Assembly: GCA_937121005.1 (NCBI GenBank)
Contig: CAKZKB010000110.1
Location: 1 to 7,382 of the forward strand
DNA from: an uncultured cyanobacterium
GTDB taxonomy: Bacteria; Cyanobacteriota; Cyanobacteriia; Cyanobacteriales; Geitlerinemataceae
Length of the DNA: 7,382 nucleotides
Direction of reading: 5' to 3'
How positions within the stretch are numbered: the first letter of the stretch is position 1; every line of letters starts with the position of its first letter. The translations under genes and the position numbers were made by a program. Shown piece by piece: positions 5,393-7,382 of this stretch. The notes beneath the pieces were generated by a model. The model made no database searches. It was given only the letters and a program-made list of their open reading frames with translations, and had not been told where the DNA came from.

Positions 5393-5619
5393 CAGACAGT
5401 TCGAGGCGTTTTGTTCTCGATACTGCAATGTAGAAAAATCTATCTTTTGGGTTGGAGAGCGTCAACCGTTAGGTGATAGGAATTTCTTATCAACTGCGAT
5501 CGCGATCGCCGCCGATTCGGAGCGATCTCGGGCCAGTATTCTCGCGCTTTACGGGGGGGGACAACGATGGTCGGGAAAAATCGATCGATTGGTATGTAAG
5601 GATGCGGTGAAGCGATCGC

Positions 5620-6075
5620 TTATTCATTTAATTGTCGCCAGGCCTCAAACAATCCCACTGCGACGCTCACCGACAGGTTCAAACTCCGCACCCCCGGTTC
5701 TAACATGGGAATCGTCGCTGTTTCCTCGCACTCTGCAAGCAACTCGGGGGAGAGTCCGGCGGTTTCGCTCCCGAACAGCAGCCAGTCGTCGGCACGATAG
5801 GACAGCTTTACATAACTACACAGTCCGCGAGTGCTAAACCCGATGCGCCGACCCCCCACTTGCTGTCGATGGGTCTCAAAATCGGCGATCGTCTCGTGAA
5901 AGTGCCAGTCCACGTAGGGCCAGTAGTCGAGGCCGGCTCGTTTTAAGTAGCGATCGCTCAGTTCAAATCCGAGGGGGCCCACCAGGTGCAGGGGGACGCG
6001 CATCGCGGCGCAGGTGCGGGCGATATTGCCTGTATTCGGCGGTATTTGGGGATGGATGAGGACGATACGAGGCAC
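5620..6075 (-). CDS. trmL: tRNA (cytidine(34)-2'-O)-methyltransferase TrmL
   Basis: This SPOUT-family methyltransferase uses S-adenosylmethionine to 2'-O-methylate the wobble base (C34 or modified U34) of leucine tRNAs in the cytoplasm. At 151 residues it matches the usual TrmL length (about 155). The three SpoU signatures are intact: NTGNIARTCAA at 14-24, LLFGSETAGLSPE at 99-111 and IPMLEPGVRSLNLSVSVAV at 122-140. They form the knotted cofactor site. The start is GTG at 6075, giving the family's usual N-terminus (PRIVLIHPQIPPNTGN); no good Shine-Dalgarno precedes it. The gene ends inside a HIP1-containing palindrome (AGCGATCGCT, 5611-5620). Large gaps on both sides indicate single-gene transcription. 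Confidence 0.94.
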   Translation of the reverse strand: MPRIVLIHPQIPPNTGNIARTCAAMRVPLHLVGPLGFELSDRYLKRAGLDYWPYVDWHFHETIADFETHRQQVGGRRIGFSTRGLCSYVKLSYRADDWLLFGSETAGLSPELLAECEETATIPMLEPGVRSLNLSVSVAVGLFEAWRQLNE

Positions 6076-6470
6076 GGCGAATCGCGGGTCAAAGTGCTAT
6101 AGCACAAAAGGGCCAAAAGAGGAGAGAGGGTGGGACGATTGATAGGATTTACTAATAACAGAAATTCTTGTTGGATCGATTAGGAATTTCTATAGCTAAA
6201 CGAGATCTGCACGGGGATCGCCGCCAGCAAGATTGTCACGCTCTAGTTTAGGACAGATTGGCGATCGCTGCCACCAAACTGGATCCACCTCGTCCGCAAC
6301 GTGGGATTGGCGAACGGACAGAGCAAATGCTTCGCCAGGTTCGTGTTAACTTTTGATAAAATCACTTGCATTCTTAGGTTCGTTAAAGTAACATACGTTG
6401 AAAGCTATAATTACGGTATAAAGTTAAGAATAACATTGTTTTGGGCAGTTTACAATTGAGGAAAATTGGG
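6076..6470. other. Divergent intergenic region between trmL and COP23 gene
   Basis: This 395-bp gap separates the divergent trmL and COP23-family genes and contains no supported gene. It holds a 12-bp palindrome GTGCTATAGCAC (6094-6105) just above trmL, whose TATAGC could serve as a -10 box. It also holds an inverted repeat AGAAATTC (6160-6167) with GAATTTCT (6184-6191), one HIP1 site (6261-6268), and the A/T-rich promoter segment of the COP23 gene at its right end. Confidence 0.5.
6406..6411 (+). promoter_or_regulatory. Candidate -10 box of the COP23-family gene
   Basis: A perfect TATAAT lies in an A/T-rich block 59 bp before the ATG. The hexamer 17 bp upstream (TTAAAG, 6383-6388) is a poor -35 box, so the promoter may rely on an activator or alternative sigma factor. 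A second -10-like TATAAA occurs at 6417-6422. The GAGG at 6458-6461, 9 nt before ATG 6471, is the likely ribosome binding site. Confidence 0.4.
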
Positions 6471-7040
6471 ATGAAAGGACAAAAAGTTGTAAGAAGCGTC
6501 ACCGCGATCGCGACTCTAGGCGCGATCGTTCTTGTTGGCATCTCTGGTAAAGCGATCGGGCAAAGCGAACAAGAGATAGAAATTCTCTCTTACTTTTGTG
6601 GAACGAGTTTCGATGAAGCGCAAGAGCCGATAACCTTTGTGGAAACTTCCCAGGGAGAGTATCCAGTTATTAGATGGTTGTCCCGTTATTTCGTGCGGTC
6701 TGAGGGAACGCCGGAGCGCCGTTGTACTGAAGTTTCGCAAAGGCTACAAACCTTCTTTGAAAATGGGGAATTAGTCGATTTCGTTGCCGATACCATCGAC
6801 GATCGCCCCGTTGTCTGCATATCTGACAGTCCTGGCGGAAGTTGCTCCGAGGTATTATTAACTTTAGAAGAGGGTGAGGATCCAGAGCAAATTTCCAAGC
6901 ATTTCAGAAATATTGTTCTCCCCGATGCGTTTCTGGGGAATAACGAACAACTACCAGATTTTCCACCTATTCTCGATGGCGATCCGCGTGATTATCCTCC
7001 TCCATTTTTCGATCTTCCACGTAGAGGAGGAAGTCGTTAA
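6471..7040 (+). CDS. Secreted COP23-family protein
   Basis: This 189-residue protein carries the COP23 domain, a cyanobacterial family named after a circadian-oscillating membrane-associated protein; its biochemical role is not known. A basic start (MKGQKVVRS) and hydrophobic segment (10-24) form a signal peptide, probably cut near residue 30, so it should be exported. The domain spans about 40-150, with the features YFCGTSF, YPVIRWLSRYF, GTPERRCTEVSQRLQ, RPVVCIS and GSCSEVLLTL. C43, C85, C116 and C125 could form two disulfides. A proline- and aspartate-rich tail (about 151-189) is added after the domain. ATG 6471 is chosen over TTG 6441 because GAGG sits 9 nt before it and the signal peptide then starts correctly. 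The gene is convergent with thrB, 54 bp apart. Confidence 0.85.
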   Translation: MKGQKVVRSVTAIATLGAIVLVGISGKAIGQSEQEIEILSYFCGTSFDEAQEPITFVETSQGEYPVIRWLSRYFVRSEGTPERRCTEVSQRLQTFFENGELVDFVADTIDDRPVVCISDSPGGSCSEVLLTLEEGEDPEQISKHFRNIVLPDAFLGNNEQLPDFPPILDGDPRDYPPPFFDLPRRGGSR

Positions 7041-7094
7041 GGGTTCGCGAGAATTCTCCCATGAGAGTAAATGCTGCCCAGACGAACACCTAAT
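7041..7094. other. Convergent gap between COP23 gene and thrB
   Basis: The two genes face each other across 54 bp. The only symmetry is the 10-bp palindrome GAGAATTCTC (7048-7057). I see no GC-rich hairpin with a T tract, so where either transcript stops is unclear. Confidence 0.4.
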
Positions 7095-7382
7095 CTAATC
7101 GACGCGAACGCCTTCACGATCGACCTGCAACCATCGCGCCTGCGCTGTTACGCCTTCATTTTCCCATGCTTCGGCCATGGCGACGGCCACAGTTTCCGAT
7201 GCTGCACTTGGCGACAGGGCAATTAAAGTCGGCCCCGCACCGCTAATGGTTAAATTATACGCGCCTGCGTCCAAAGCCGCTTGGAAAACGGCATCGTATC
7301 CTTTAATTAAAGACTGGCGATAGGGTTGGTGAACGCGATCGCCGCTACCAATTCGCAGCCAGTCGCCGTTCCCGGTTTCCAA
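7095..7382 (-). CDS. thrB: Homoserine kinase, C-terminal part (runs off right edge)
   Basis: ThrB phosphorylates L-homoserine with ATP in the step before threonine synthase. Only the last 95 residues are inside the window; the full protein usually has about 300. Two family signatures are visible: GDRVHQPYR followed by SLIKGYDAVFQAALDAGAYN (14-42), and the GHMP-kinase C-terminal motif TISGAGPTLIAL (45-56). The end LQVDREGVRVD is typical of ThrB tails. The frame is open to the right edge, so the true start lies outside and the TTG at the edge is simply an internal codon. Nothing suggests it is broken. Confidence 0.92.
   Translation of the reverse strand: METGNGDWLRIGSGDRVHQPYRQSLIKGYDAVFQAALDAGAYNLTISGAGPTLIALSPSAASETVAVAMAEAWENEGVTAQARWLQVDREGVRVD

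Larger units (their letters stand above)
5077..5619. other. Intergenic region between trmL and LysM-M23 genes
   Basis: No gene is supported in these 543 bp. The half nearer the LysM-M23 gene carries its promoter and leader. The half nearer trmL contains a long hairpin (5360-5392), a 14-bp palindrome (5319-5332), overlapping HIP1 copies (5496-5509), a run of eight G (5553-5560) and a 12-bp palindrome AATCGATCGATT (5579-5590). The last of these is followed on the minus strand by three further Ts and could be a weak trmL terminator. Confidence 0.6.

Noticed and set aside
5268..5465. 65-codon minus-strand frame upstream of the LysM-M23 gene
   Set aside because: It runs through the long hairpin and the promoter boxes and ends at the -10 box; no recognisable sequence.
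5553..5560. Run of eight G as a phase-variable tract
   Set aside because: It lies in non-coding DNA away from any promoter box, so length changes would have no obvious effect.
6874..7098. 74-codon plus-strand frame overlapping the COP23 gene end
   Set aside because: It is out of frame with a well-supported gene and has no ribosome binding site or family features.

Overview
The window comes from a cyanobacterium. The cyanobacterial HIP1 octamer GCGATCGC and its GATCG core recur across genes and gaps (for example 3082-3089, an overlapping pair at 5496-5509, 5612-5619, 6261-6268, 7335-7342). One encoded protein belongs to the cyanobacterial COP23 family. The heptad-repeat DNA at the left end, with its CRISPR-repeat-like stem-loops, also fits this phylum. 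The repeats suggest a filamentous lineage, but I cannot name a genus.

Layout, left to right. 1-425: no convincing gene. It holds a 35-nt CRISPR-repeat-like sequence and a tandemly duplicated unit (121-282 and 286-426) made of a small GC stem-loop followed by oppositely oriented heptad repeats that can fold into a large hairpin. 426-581 (+): a 51-residue acidic small ORF whose ATG lies exactly at the right edge of the second repeat copy. 597-2846 (-): a 749-residue Clp/Hsp100-type double AAA+ protein. It retains both Walker A motifs, but both catalytic Walker B glutamates are Asn, the D2 pore loop is deleted, and the middle domain and ClpP-docking loop are missing. 2847-3228: its likely promoter and leader, two adjacent perfect palindromes and a strong terminator. 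3229-5076 (-): an exported two-LysM plus M23 peptidoglycan hydrolase, started at TTG by a strong Shine-Dalgarno, with a well-matched promoter about 190 bp upstream and a leader of about 184 nt. 5620-6075 (-): trmL, the wobble-position tRNA 2'-O-methyltransferase. 6471-7040 (+): a secreted COP23-family protein with a proline-rich tail. 7095 to beyond the right edge (-): the C-terminal third of homoserine kinase, thrB.

These look like independent single-gene units rather than one operon. The gaps between the minus-strand genes are 382 and 543 bp and carry their own promoter and terminator signals. The small ORF converges on the Clp-like gene (15 bp apart) and COP23 converges on thrB (54 bp apart). 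Most of the genes are housekeeping or envelope functions (cell-wall remodelling, tRNA modification, threonine synthesis). The unusual parts are the degenerate Clp-like protein and the repeat cluster at the left end. I found no complete CRISPR array, cas gene, transposase, rRNA or tRNA.
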